A stretch of DNA of 64,000 bases from Brachypterus glaber (GCA_958510825.1 OY294048.1:25562300-25626299); one strand, 5' to 3'; positions 21,415 through 32,384 are shown, counted from the first letter of the stretch. Notes: a model not told the origin generated them from the letters alone. Program-made: numbers and translations.

Positions 21415-22440
21415 CGCACTGTGGTCCAATTCTCAAAAAAAAGTTGGTCAAAACCTTATTTGATTATTTTTGAATGGTTTTGTATAAAAGAAACACATAA
21501 ACAGAAATATTATTTAACACACAGTGGGTTAAATTTTTAATGTCTGCTTAAGTATGGTAATATAAAAACCAAGATGATTTACCGCACAGTGGTCATAACA
21601 TAGTTTTTACATTTTTAAGTATGTTGTACCCCAGAGTTCAAAAAAATTATTTAAAAATGAAGGCTAACGTACTGTGGTCCGAATTCGAAAAAAAAAATGG
21701 TCAAAACTTTGTTTTGTGTGTTGTGGCATTTCATGTCTGCTTGAGTATGGCAACATAAAAATTAAGACGATTTACAGCACAGTGGTCATAAGAAAGTTTT
21801 TTACATTTTTAAGCATGTTGTACCCCAGAGTTCAATAAAATTATTTAAAAATGAAGGCTAACACTATGGTCTGAATTCGGAAAAAAGTGGCTAAACTTTT
21901 TTTTTGTGTGTTATAATATGTTTCATGTATGGCAGTATAAAAGTTAAGATGATTTACAGCAAAATGGTCATAACATATAGTTTTTACATTTTTAAGTATG
22001 TTGGATCCCAGAATTTAATAAAACTAGTCTAACACACTGTGGACCCAATTTGGGAAAAAGTGGTTAAAACTTTTTTTTTGTGTTATCGCATTTTTAATGC
22101 CTGTATGACAGTTAATGTGTGTAAATTTAGATTATTTACCGCACAGTGGTCATAGCATAGTTTTATATTTTTAAGCATTTTTGATCCCAGTATTCATAAA
22201 ACTAGTTAAAAATATATCATAAAACACTGTGGTCCGAATTTAAAAGAAGTGGTCAAAACTCTTTTTGTGTATTATCGCATTTTTCATGTCTGCTTAGGTA
22301 CGACAGTAAATTAAGATCATTTAACCAAAATGTAAAAACTATGTTATGACCCCTGTATGGTAAATCATGTTATTTTTTACACTGCCATACTTGAGCAGAC
22401 ATGTAACACACACAAAAAAAGTTTTGGCCACTTTTTTCAA
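21415..22440. repeat. Array of about 190-bp units ending in an inverted unit
   Basis: The word CACTGTGGTCCGAATT (and variants) starts units at about 21417, 21672, 21862, 22032 and 22225. Each unit also has GTGGTCAAAAC, a TGTCTGCTTAAGTATGG-like block, GATTTACCGCACAGTGGTCA and TTTTTACATTTTTAAG. The last stretch (about 22330-22440) is the same unit reversed (CAAAATGTAAAAACTATGTT..CATACTTGAGCAGACATG). The array therefore looks like a satellite or like a foldback with multiplied subterminal repeats. Confidence 0.8.
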
Positions 22441-24480
22441 ATGCAGGCCAGAAACTTTTGCCCATTCGTATGTATTATACTTTATATTATACTTCTGCGT
22501 ATAAATATGTTCTACCAAACCCTACTGCACATGGTATATTTGTATATGTTTGCCAGAATACTTTTGCGCCTTCGTATGTATTATTAATCACTTCTGGGCA
22601 TAAATATGTTCCACCAACCGATTCTACCCATGGTATATTTCTTTCCCATTTTGAAAATTTTCAAAATTTTGGAAAGCCTTGTATTCGTACAAAAAATTTC
22701 AATTTTTTTTGTGTATTTTTGGGTTTTATGACATTTTATGTCGATATAAATCAATTTCAAGCAAAAAAAAAATTGTCGCTCTGTCGATCGGTCGGTCGGT
22801 CGATCGGTCGGTTGATCGGTCGGTCGATCGGTCTGTCCGGGAAATCTTGTGGGCACGATAACTTAAGAATCTTAAGAACGCATTAAGCTAGAGAAATTTG
22901 GCATACAGGTATGTTACCAAAAGTTCTCGCTCGGGATTGTTTTTGGTAAACATTGGGGTGCGGCAAGGTGCCCCCCAATGGGGAAAAATACATTTTTTTA
23001 GAAAAATTTAAAAATTACCTTGCTATGCTATATATGGGTTTTTGAGGTTGCTGAAATTGAATCTGATAAAAAAACTTCTCTAATTCCACCCCCGAGGGGG
23101 CGAGGGGGTAAATATTTTTCAATATTATTAATATTTTCTTCAAAATTGGTATATAGGGGTTTTTGGGGTCGACGAATATGAATCTGATAATATTTTTTTA
23201 ATTTCCCCCCCTCCTGCTGGGACGGGGTAGTTTTCCTGAAAATTGGTATATTGAGGTTTTTGAGTGAATCTGATAACAAAAAAATCTACATATGTGTTTA
23301 ATAATACATACGAATTGTACAAAAGTATTTTAGCAAACATATACAAATGTACCATGCGCAAAAGTGTTTGGTGAAACATATTTATGCGCAGAAGGGTTTA
23401 ATAATACATACGTATGCACAAAAGTGTTCTTGCCAACATATACAAATATACCATGCGCAGAAGTGTTTGGTGGAACATATTTATGCGCAGATGTGTTTAA
23501 TAATACAAACGAATGCACAAAAGTATTTTTGCAAACATATACACATGTACTATGCGCAGAATTGTTTGGTGGAAGATATTTATGCGCAGATGTGTTTAAT
23601 GATACATACGAATGCGCAGTGTTCTGGTAAACATATACAAATATACCATGCGCTGAATTGAATCTGATAATAAAAAATCCATTTTACGCGCGGAGGTGAA
23701 AAATGGGAAAGCTCTTTTACTGGGCAGTGTATTTTCATATGTTTTTCAGAACACTTTTGCCCATTTATATGTATTATATAACACTTCTGCGCATAAATAT
23801 ATTCTACCAAACCCTTCTGCTCAAGGTATATTTTCAAATTTTGCCAGAGCACTTTTGCGCATTCATGTATTATTAAACATTTCTGCGAATTAATATGTTC
23901 TACCAAGCCCTTTTGCGCATGGTATATTTGTATATGTTTTGCCAGAATACTTTTGGGTATTCGTATGTACTATTAAACACTTCTGCCCATAAATATGTTT
24001 CACCAAACACTTCTGCGCATGGTATATTGGTTATTGTTTGCCAGAACACATTCCTATGTATTGATAAACCCTTCTGCGCATAAATATGTTCCACCAAACA
24101 CTACTGAGCATAGTATATTTTTATGTGTTTGGAGAGAGCACTTTTGGGCATTCGTATGAACTATTAAAAACTTCTGAGCATAAATATGTTCCACCAAACC
24201 CTACTGAGCATGGTATATTTGTATATGATTGCCAGAACAGTTTTGGGCATTCGTATTTACTATTTCCACCAAACCCTACTGCGCTTAGTATATTTGTATA
24301 TGTTTGCATATGTATGCAATTTGGGCATTCGCAAGGAACTATTAAACACTTTTGCGCATAAATATGTTTCACCAAACCCTACTGCGCATGCTATATTTGT
24401 ATATGTTTGCCAGACACTTTTGGGCATTCGCATGTATTCAAACACTTCTGCGCATGTTTGCCTGAGCAGTACTGTGCATA
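22441..24480. repeat. Satellite of about 96-bp units in two orientations, split by another repeat
   Basis: The unit contains GCGCATAAATATGTTCCACC, AACACTTCTGCGCATGG, TATATTTGTATATGTTTGCC and TTTTGCGCATTCGTATG. About two forward units lie at 22450-22640, about four reversed units at 23285-23655, and about eight forward units at 23735-24470, with starts spaced 91-100 bp. The intervening 22640-23280 belongs to the AATCTGATAA repeat family. Many overlapping open frames arise in both orientations because the unit has few stops. They are not genes. Confidence 0.85.
22640..23285 (+). repeat. AATCTGATAA-module repeat, copy at 22.6 kb
   Basis: It begins TTTTGGAAAGCCTTGTATTC, then a GATCGGTCGGTCGGTC simple-repeat patch, GTCCGGGAAATCTTGTG and TTTGGCATACAGGT. 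Two to three modules follow with the form TTGGTATATAGGGGTTTTTG, a GTCG/GCTGAAAT block, GAATCTGATAA and a CCACCCCCGAGG or GGGACGGGG patch. The same order recurs at 54640-55060 and 60830-61340. The class is unknown. Confidence 0.75.
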
Positions 24481-24642
24481 AAATAAACTCCAAAAAAGTC
24501 CAAACTCAAATTTACCTCAACTAAACCGAATATACCCAAACATAACCAAAAAACTCGATTATAACGAAATATACCCGTAAACCCCAAAAAAAACATGTGT
24601 AAGCTTGTTTAAAGACTTAAGACCGCTTTATCTCGAAGCCCT

Positions 24643-24789
24643 TAGGGAACGTTTAAGTATTACGTAACGCTCCTAGGGGGGGGGTCATTTTGGAGTGTTA
24701 GGCCCATGTTGGTATACGAAAATAGCGTTAGGGGGGGGGGGGTCCAAAATAATCAAAATTTGCGTTAGGTAATACTTGAACGTTCCCTT
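24643..24789. mobile_element. MITE with AGGGAACGTTTAAG ends
   Basis: AGGGAACGTTTAAGTATTAC and TAATACTTGAACGTTCCCT are inverted. The centre holds G-runs (up to 12 G) and CGTTAGG/TAACGC words. A half copy lies at 19352-19395. No coding. Confidence 0.75.
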
Positions 24790-24848
24790 AGCTAATTTAT
24801 TCTGCAATGTTATGCGAGCCTTTTCAATTCCTTTATAATAAGGGCTCC

Positions 24849-24890
24849 ATGCTATGAAATTATCAAGGCTCGTTGATAATTTCATAGCAT
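24849..24890. repeat. Perfect 17-bp stem hairpin
   Basis: ATGCTATGAAATTATCA and TGATAATTTCATAGCAT are exact inverted copies around the 8-base loop AGGCTCGT. No promoter or T-run suggests an RNA gene, so the role is unknown. Confidence 0.8.
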
Positions 24891-24990
24891 GATAATAATA
24901 AACTAATACACTTTCATGATTAATAAAATAATTATAAATAATAAGTTTCCAGCGAGGGGCCCGTAATAAACTTCGGGTGCGGCCCGGGCC

Positions 24991-25905
24991 GCTTCTACGG
25001 CCCAGCGGCCTTGCCAGTCTGTCGTTGAATCGAAGTACACCCTCGGATTTGCAAAACATTATAAATATACTTTTAATGTAACGTAAGCAATAAATTCCCT
25101 TGTAAAGTAAGCAACGGATATTTAATTTTTTAATACATAATTCAGAAATTTGTTTAAATTTAAAACATTATAGCCTATAGTTTCACCCTGTTGAAAATGA
25201 CGGGTCTGGGCGGGTATAAATGGTGCACAAACCGGACTAAAAATTACCCGCTCAAGTCCGGTTTGTGCACCATTTATACCCGCTCAGACCCGTCATTTCC
25301 AATAGGGCAAATTATATATATTTTTTTTCACTATTTTTTTTCCCTTAATATTAATATTAAGTAGTGGACCAAGGCATGTAAAGATTTCCCATTGAAAATA
25401 CACGTACACTTTGATTTTTTTTCTTTAAATTTCTATAGCTTAGCGGCCGCTTCTACGGCCCAGCGGCCTTGCCAGTCTGTCGTTGAATCGAAGTACACCC
25501 TCGGATTTGCAAAACATTATAAATATACTTTTAATGTAACGTAAGCAATAAATTCCCTTGTAAAGTAAGCAACGGATATTTATTTTTTTAATACATAATT
25601 CAGAAATTTGTTTAAATTTAAAACATTATAGCCTATAGTTTCACCCTGTTGAAAATGACGGGTCTGGGCGGGTATAAATGGTGCACAAACCGGACTAAAA
25701 ATTACCCGCTCAAGTCCGGTTTGTGCACCATTTATACCCGCTCAGACCCGTCATTTCCAATAGGGCAAATTATATATATTTTTTTTCACTATTTTTTTTC
25801 CCTTAATATTAATATTAAGTAGTGGACCAAGGCATGTGAAGATTTCCCATTGAAAATACACGTAAACTTTGATTTTTTTTCTTTAAATTTCTATAGCTTA
25901 GCGGC
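24991..25905. repeat. 458-bp tandem duplication carrying palindromic MITE copies B and C
   Basis: GCTTCTACGGCCCAGCGGCC starts at 24991 and again at 25449. The two 458-bp units are nearly identical through TTCTATAGCTTAGCGGC. Each holds the CCCTGTTGAAAATGACGGGT palindrome (25186-25307 and 25644-25765). The near identity points to a recent duplication or an assembly duplication. The adjacent N gap makes the second possible. Confidence 0.9.
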
Positions 25906-25992
25906 ATTTTATGGCACCGCTTCGACCATAGACAGGTATTTCTCAAAATTGAATGCTCTACAAAAGTGCCCATTGCGGCATAATCATAACTC
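25906..25992 (+). pseudogene. Possible hAT dimerisation-domain tail
   Basis: The frame reads FYGTASTIDRYFSKLNALQK and ends at TGA at about 25999. hAT C-termini commonly have SS..ER.FSKL..L. The similarity is short and the N gap follows at once, so this is a weak call. Confidence 0.3.
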
Positions 25993-26012
25993 GTACTGGT
26001 GAGGTAGTTTGG

Positions 26013-26212
26013 NNNNNNNNNNNNNNNNNNNNNNNNNNNNNNNNNNNNNNNNNNNNNNNNNNNNNNNNNNNNNNNNNNNNNNNNNNNNNNNNNNNNNNNN
26101 NNNNNNNNNNNNNNNNNNNNNNNNNNNNNNNNNNNNNNNNNNNNNNNNNNNNNNNNNNNNNNNNNNNNNNNNNNNNNNNNNNNNNNNNNNNNNNNNNNNN
26201 NNNNNNNNNNNN
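26013..26212. other. Assembly gap (200 N)
   Basis: 200 N placed between the 458-bp duplication and a foldback element. Confidence 0.99.
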
Positions 26213-27358
26213 GGTAGGAAATTTTAACAGGTGATTCTGCATGATAAAATATGACAAAAGGTTCCTATAAACGTATGTCTAAAAATGCGTCATAAGGGAG
26301 CTAAGCCCCTTTGAAATTGGCTAAAAAATCGGTTTTTATTTAATAACTCAGGAACCCTTTGAGACATGTTAACGAGGTTTTGCAAGTGAATTAATCCTAA
26401 TAAGGGCCATCTTTGTATGTCATTTTCACGTACTTATTTAAACCAGGGGTGTGCGAAACGGGGGGGCCTTATCAGTTTTTTGTCCCAAACTTTTTTCTGT
26501 GTAACTTTTTTGCAATTTTATTTTTGAAATATGATTCCTCAGGTCAAAATACATAAAAAAAGGTACTCTTGTTGTAATACTGTAGGATTAACCGTTTTCG
26601 AGAAAAGTTCATTTGAAGGTGAAGTTTCACGGTTCGAGGACGAAAAATTAAATACTAAAATGTCGGAAACCAACATTTTAATGATGCAATGTTATTCTAC
26701 ATCAAAAACTAAGAAAAAAAGTTTCCATACAAGTAGGTCGAAAAAACGCTTATAAAGCTACCATAGCCCTTTAAAAATGGTGCATATTTAGGAGACCATA
26801 GCTCCATTAGGATTGATTTTTGGAAGTACCTGTATATGAGGTTTTTTTCTTAGTTTTTAATGTACATTCGCCCTGCATCATTAAAATTTTTGTTTTCAAC
26901 ATTTTAGAATTTAATTTTTCGTCCTCAAACCGTGGAATTTCACCTTCAAATGAATTTTTCTCGAAAACGGTTAATCTTACAGTATTACAACAAGAGTACC
27001 TTTTTTATGTATTTTGACCTGAGGAATCATATTTCAAAAATAAAATTGCAAAAAAGTTACACAGAAAAAAGTTTGGGACAAAAAACTGATAAGCCCCCCC
27101 CCCCCCCCCCGTTTCGCACACCCCTGGTTGAAATAAGTACATGAAAATAACACATAAAAACGGGCCTTGGTAGGATTAGTTGACGTGCAAGACCTCGTTG
27201 ATATATCTCAAAGGGTTCCTGAGTTATTAAATAAAAACCGATTTTTTTTAGCCACTTTCAAAGGGGCGTAGCTCCCTTATGACGCATTTTTAGACATATA
27301 TTTATATGAACTTTTTGTCATATTTTATCATGTAGAATCACCTGTTAAAATTTCCTAC
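26213..27358. repeat. Foldback element, about 1.15 kb
   Basis: GGTAGGAAATTTTAACAGGT pairs with ACCTGTTAAAATTTCCTACG, CGTCATAAGGGAGCTAAGCC with GGCGTAGCTCCCTTATGACG, AATATGATTCCTCAGGTCAA with TTGACCTGAGGAATCATATT, and GAAGGTGAAGTTTCACGGTT with AACCGTGGAATTTCACCTTC. G- and C-runs (about 26461 and 27095) are also paired. Related diverged sequence lies at 1741-2330 and 58510-58910. No coding. The left end touches the gap. Confidence 0.88.
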
Positions 27359-27382
27359 GCTATTTCAAATACACCGTGTACA

Positions 27383-28275
27383 TACACTTCGCGCAAAAAT
27401 TAAGGGAGCAGAAAAAAATTCTAAATTTTTCGGTGATTTTTGACGAGCTGTATCTCAGTGAAAAATGGTCTTAGAGACTTTTTAAAAAAAGCATTTTGTA
27501 TCTCTAAGATTCTTGTTTTCCGATTTTTTAGCCAAAAATGTTCTGAGCGACAGTTCCAACGCAATTCAAAGAAATAGCGCGAAAAAAACATTTTCAAAAT
27601 TTTCAGTAATTTTTTCTTGCTCCACGGGCTCTGAAAAAAAAAATTTGATTAAGCGATCATATGGACCAGATAGCCTGTTTATTCAGCTTCAATTGAACTT
27701 TTAGCGATTTTCTCTACGCCAATTCCTCACGGAGATATCCAATTTTTAATGAAAAAGGATCCTTTTGTACTTAATTAAGGATATCTTAGCAATAAATGGT
27801 TGTACAGAAAATTGATGGGCAGTTTTGAAAACTGAAATAAATTTTCTACAAGATTATGCCATGGTTTGAAAAAAAAATAATTTTTTTTATCCTTCACATT
27901 CACTTCAAAAGTATCGAAAAAATTCCCTTTTTCCCTTCCTTTGGTTAACCAACCATATCTTTGCTAATTTTTAAGGAACCGCTAATGTTGTTAGCACATT
28001 ACCTCATCATACCCCCAATAGCCATGTAAAATAATAAATCGATCCATTAAACGGTTTTTCTGGACCGATCGATCAAAATTAAACAGTTTAAAATGGAAAA
28101 ATTGTTTTTTCACGATTTTTTTGACAATCCTGCACCTCTAACTCGCTAAATTTCAAATAAAAAAAAAAATTATTTTTGAAAATTTTTTTTTGATTTTTTT
28201 TTTTTTTTAATAAAAAATGACTATTTTTCAAAATTGTTGACCCATTCTGTATTCTGATTTGCGAAATTATGATAT
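27383..28275 (+). repeat. Left long inverted repeat of the Tc1-like element
   Basis: Matches the reverse complement of about 47215-48132 over nearly its full length. Landmarks are GGTGATTTTTGACGAGCTGT, GACCAGATAGCCTGTTTATT, GGCAGTTTTGAAAACTGAAA, TACCCCCAATAGCCATGTAA and GACCGATCGATCAAAATT. After 28275 an inner portion of the same repeat starts again (28276-28328, continued at 29202-29590), so the left side contains a partial tandem copy. Confidence 0.85.
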
Positions 28276-28328
28276 TTTAATGGGCAGTTTTGAAAACTGT
28301 AATAAATTTCCTACAAAATCATGTCATG

Positions 28329-29201
28329 GGTGGACCTTATATTTTTTTATTATCTTAAAATTTTCATTTAGGTGTAACTAGAAAGTTCTGAAAATATGAG
28401 TAATCATATCATATGAGTAATCAAACTTCTCTAAGGATCCCAATTGGATCCCTAAAAACATGAAATTACGCAAAAATCGTAAAAAATCGTTGAAAATGGA
28501 CTGCACTTTTTGTATCAGTGAAAAATTTAAAGGCCTTGAAATCTTAACTTTTTCCTTTTGAGTGTAAAAACTTCTGTGCCAAATTTCAAAATGATAAAAA
28601 GATTCTATCGGGTGCCGAAAGTCCGCCAAAGTTGCCACTAAAACACTAAATTGACTAATTTCTACCATAAATGTGAGTAACGCGTAAAAATCATTTTAAA
28701 AGTATGTCAATCTGGGCTAAAACTTAACTTTATTTAATGTATATTAATAATATAAAATAATTTAACAAAAACAAAAGGAGCTAAGCGGCAAATAAGAGCC
28801 CCTAAAAATGTCTCTTATTTGGCGCTTAGCTCGTTTTTTTTGTTAAATTATTTCATATTATTAATATGCATTAAATAAAGTTAACTTTTAATCCAGATTG
28901 ACATATTTTTTAATTTCTTTTTAAGAGTTTCTCACATTTATGGTGAAGATTCGTCAAATTTAGTGTTTAGAGGTAACTTTGGCGGACTTTCGGCACCTGA
29001 TGGAATATTTTTATCATTTTGAATCTGGGACATAACTTTGTACACTCGAAAGGAAAAAATTAAAAATTCAAGGCTTTTGAATTTTCTACTGATACAAAAA
29101 GTAAAGTCCATTTTTAACGATTTTTACGATTTTTGCGTTATTTTACCTTTTTATGGGTCCAATTGGGACCCTTAGAGAAAAAAACAAAATAAGGTCCACC
29201 C
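28329..29201. repeat. Foldback element inserted in the Tc1 inverted repeat
   Basis: The ends GGTGGACCTTATATTTTTT and AAAACAAAATAAGGTCCACC are inverted. Arms pair through GGGTGCCGAAAGTCCGCCAA / TTGGCGGACTTTCGGCACC and GGAGCTAAGCGGCAAATAAG / CTTATTTGGCGCTTAGCTC. The centre is TAAGAGCCCCTAAAAATGTC. It interrupts the second partial repeat copy at ATGTCATGG | CTAATCCTTCAC. Confidence 0.85.
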
Positions 29202-29590
29202 TAATCCTTCACATTCACCTCAAAAGTATCGAAAAAAGTCCCTTTTTCCCTTCCTTTGGTTAATCAACCATATCCTTGCTAATTTTTAAGGAACCGCTAA
29301 TGTTCAGGAAATGTTTTACTTCAACATACCCCCAATAGCCATGTAAAATTATAAATCGATCCATTAAACGGTTTTTCTGGACCGATCGATCAAAATTAAA
29401 AAAAATAAATAAAGGAGCAAAAATTTTGCTCGCAAACAATGTGTAATCTGTTTAAAACGAAAAAATTGTTTTTTTTTCGACTTTTTTGACAAATCTGCAC
29501 CTCTGACTAGCAAATTTTCAGAAAAAAAAATCAAAAATTAAAAAAAAAATAATTTTTTTCAAGACTAATCATTTTTTTGTAATTTTTGTA
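29202..29590 (+). repeat. Continuation of the partial second copy of the left Tc1 repeat
   Basis: AATCCTTCACATTCACCTCA onward repeats 27888-28170 with small changes, including the GGAGCAAAAATTTTGCTCGC block that the first copy lacks but the right-hand repeat has. Confidence 0.75.
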
Positions 29591-29643
29591 AAAAAAATAA
29601 CCGAAAGCATTTGTAAACTATATATTTTTTTTAATTTTTCATC

Positions 29644-29877
29644 ATGCCTAGGCGGCATTTATCCGAACCGCAAGTCGCTCAGCTCGTGGCTCTTATCGAA
29701 GAGGGATACGGATATCGAGAGGTCGGTGATCGACTGGGCGTTAGTTCGTCGGTCGTGTCTCGTGCATATAACCGTTATTTGGAAACGAATGGATATGAGC
29801 GACGAGCTGGACAAAGTCGACATCGAGTAACGACTCGTCCGGACGATCGGGCCATTGTTCGACGTGTTCATCAACCT
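29644..29877 (+). pseudogene. Tc1-like transposase N-terminus (paired-type HTH)
   Basis: From ATG the protein reads MPRRHLSEPQVAQLVALIEE and continues with GYREVGDRLGVSSSVVSRAY, a helix-turn-helix in which RLGVSSSVVSRA is the recognition helix. Then come ERRAGQSRHRVTTRPDD, the GRPR-like linker, and the second HTH start (DDRAIVRR). About 78 codons are credible. Beyond that the frame runs into a slipped CTTAT repeat (29880-29903) and the CAGTGCGACCC insertion. The role is binding of the transposon inverted repeats. The catalytic parts lie further right, separated by insertions. Confidence 0.9.
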
Positions 29878-30335
29878 TATCTTATCTTATCTTATCTTTC
29901 GTTTCTGCGCAAAATTTTCCGAACCGTCGATAACAACAACAACAATGCACAGTGCGACCCTGCAATTTTATAGTTTTAAGAGATGTGCATTAAAAGTTTT
30001 TTTTAGATTAATAAAATAGGTTTATTGGTTATTAAAAATCACTATGTTTAAAAATCGCAACAGATCCTTTTGATAATTTAGGGCCTATTTTAATATTTTT
30101 TTTTATTTTCATTTTTTTAAACTCTTTTAAACGTATTATCTCGCCTAATAAACTTATTTTAAAAAAAATTGCGCTAGTGAGCCCTTCAGTGAACCTTAAA
30201 AAAAGTTTAAACAATTATAAATCCTATTAAATACCATTTATTGCGCGTTAATAGCTGAATTAAATTGCAAATTAGTATTCTATTTTTCTTAAACATCTAA
30301 AAACTAAAAACTTTTAAAAAACGTTACCTTAAAAA

Positions 30336-31070
30336 CTAAATAACTGCCTTTAAAAGTTGCTGACCATAGCGTGGGTCGTTAACATTATTCATTTTGTGTT
30401 TATTCCAGACAGTAAGGAATTCTCTGTGAATAGACTTCCCAGCCTGTTCTGACCAAATTCCTAAGCCACTCTCTAAATAGGAAACACTGTCTTTATGGTG
30501 ATGCAATATGCAATGAATTTTAGGAGTTTGTGATACCCCGGAATCATTTAAAACTGCTTCCAGATGTTTGAGATCTGATTCGAGTTGTACTTCAGTTTTT
30601 GTTGTACCGAAACATTTATCGACGATTTTGTTCATCACATTGAATGACGCAACAAATGGCATAACCAGAACTTGATTTACATTTCCCAGTACTTCTTTTG
30701 ATGTAAATTCATTGGCATGCTTTAGAAGCTTTCTACAAGCATTGCCATCGAAAATTTCTCCTTGATAATTCTTGGCAATTATATTTAAATTCTTGTGTCA
30801 TTTAAGAGCGTTCTCTCTTCCCAGCAATGGGACCAGGCCTTTCCAAAAGAGGTGATTCACAAATCCTTGCAGAAAAGGTAATTCAGGTATGATGCACTTC
30901 TAAAAAACTCGCACATTTTCGTTCTCTTCAAACAAAGGTTTATTGACAACACTAAAAGAATCTTTGGCTCTTTTAATGTTCTTATCTAATGATAAACTAC
31001 ATTTATTAAAATGAATTTCCAAATCACCATAGGTTCTTAGCTCCTTGGCAGCAGATTTATACGCTCTCAT
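30336..31070 (-). pseudogene. Unclassified transposon protein, longer copy, two internal stops
   Basis: Read leftward from the ATG at 31068-31070, one frame carries MRAYKSAAKELRTYGDLEIH, FLQGFVNHLFWKGLVPLLGR, FDGNACRKLLKHAN, VMPFVASFNVMNKIVDKC, TPKIHCILHHHKDSVSYLES and LGIWSEQAGKSIHREFLTVW, ending after LLKAVI. It keeps frame for about 244 codons apart from two stops, TAG at about 30900 and TGA at about 30799. The composition is that of a genuine protein. It resembles a protein family often seen in animal repeats, but I recall no named domain and give no function. It is truncated at the 5' end compared with a usual transposase. Confidence 0.7.
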
Positions 31071-31118
31071 TTCTTACAGAAAAATATGACAATAGGGGCA
31101 AGGATAGGTTGACGTTGC

Positions 31119-31547
31119 AATGCTTGTAGAAAGCTCCTAAAGCATGCCAATGAATTAAAATCAAAAGAAGTACTGGGAAATGTGAATCAAGTTCTGGTTA
31201 TGCCATTTGTTGCGTCATTCAATGTGATGAACAAAATCGTCGATAAATGTTTCGGTACAACAAAAACTGAAGTACAACTCGAATCAGATCTCAAACATCT
31301 GGAAGCAGTTTTAAATGATTCCGGGGTATCACAAACTCCTAAAATTCATTGCATATTGCATCACCATAAAGACAGTGTTTCCTATTTAGAGAGTGGCTTA
31401 GGAATTTGGTCAGAACAGGCTGGGGAGTCTATTCACAGAGAATTCCTTACTGTCTGGAATAAACACAAAATGAATAATTTTAACGACCCACGCTATGGTC
31501 AGCAACTTTTAAAGGCAGTTATTGAATTTTCATCTAATAGGATTTAA
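31119..31547 (+). pseudogene. Unclassified transposon protein, C-terminal copy in the other arm
   Basis: An open frame of about 143 codons beginning inside NACRKLLKHANEL and matching the 3' part of the minus-strand copy with few differences (for example QAGESIH for QAGKSIH, and NFNDP for NVNDP). It extends a few residues beyond it to SSNRI and a stop. The first ATG in frame is at 31182. No 5' portion is attached, so this is an inverted duplicate of the gene tail created with the transposon arm. Near identity suggests recent duplication or gene conversion between arms. Confidence 0.75.
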
Positions 31548-31944
31548 TTTAGTTTTTAAGGTAACGTTTTTTAAAAGTTTTTAGTTTTTAGATGTTTAAG
31601 AAAAATACAATACTAATTTGCAATTTAATACAGCTATTAACGCGCAATAAATGGTATTTAATAGGATTTATAATTGTTTAAACTTTTTTTAAGGTTCACT
31701 GAAGGGCTCACTAGCGTAATTTTTTTTAAATAAGTTTATTAGGCGAGATAATACGTTAAAAAGAGTTTTAAAAAAATGAAAATAAAAAAAAAATTAAAAT
31801 AGGCTTTAAATTATCAAAAGGATCTGTTGCGATTTTTAAACATAGTGATTTTTAATAACCAATAAACCTATTTTATTAATCTAAAAAAAACTTTTGGTGC
31901 ACATCTCTTAAAACTTATAAAATACAGGGTCGCACTGTAAATGA

Positions 31945-32003
31945 CAGCGACCGCGAAACGTTTCCAGATCAACAGTTCGTAATCGCCTTCACGAAAAATT
32001 AAA
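31945..32003 (+). pseudogene. Tc1-like transposase fragment (second HTH end)
   Basis: The frame reads NVSRSTVRNRLHEKL, the typical end of the second helix-turn-helix of Tc1 transposases (VS.RTVRNRL). It follows directly on the right end of the 29950-31937 element and belongs with 29644-29877. An A/T-rich insertion or decay zone follows (32010-32380). Confidence 0.75.
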
Positions 32004-32384
32004 GTACTAAATAATACAGGTCAACTACATGTCAACTTGATGAAGAATAGAGAAATATCATTATCTGATAGAAAGATTTAAAATATATGCGTATATCGAT
32101 ATACACATACATGAATATATAAAAACAAAAAAAAAAGCTTGAGATATAAAAAAAATAATAAAAAAAAAATTGAATGAATTTCTCTATGCTTAGCCAAGCA
32201 GTAATATTAAATCAATACATGAAATATTAAACATAAATAACAATAAAAATAAATAATCAAAATAAATAAATTAAAATAGTAATAAAAAATATAAAAAGTA
32301 AAAACATGACAGTGTAAAAAGATATGACGCTCTAAAAAATAAAATAAATAAAAACGCACATGAGATCACAAGCTATTTAGCTTT

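Larger units (their letters stand above)
29950..31937. mobile_element. 2-kb transposon with CAGTGCGACCCTG ends and long paired arms
   Basis: The ends CAGTGCGACCCTG (29950-29962) and CAGGGTCGCACTG (31925-31937) are exact inverted copies. Pairing continues for about 0.83 kb on each side (to about 30770 and from about 31117), and the arms include the 3' part of a protein-coding gene twice, on opposite strands. The middle (about 30770-31115) is unique and holds the 5' part of the left-hand copy. It sits inside the Tc1 transposase coding sequence. I find no clean target duplication and do not recognise the superfamily. Confidence 0.85.

Noticed and set aside
22441..24480. CRISPR-like array
   Set aside because: Units are contiguous and diverged, with no constant repeat separated by unique spacers, and the DNA is eukaryotic.
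22357..24524. About fifteen overlapping small proteins on both strands
   Set aside because: All follow the unit of about 96 bp of the satellite, in both directions, with no consistent start or composition.
29644..29973. Intact 109-residue transcription factor with paired-type HTH
   Set aside because: It is followed in order by further Tc1 transposase pieces. Residues after about 78 come from a CTTAT repeat and the next insertion.
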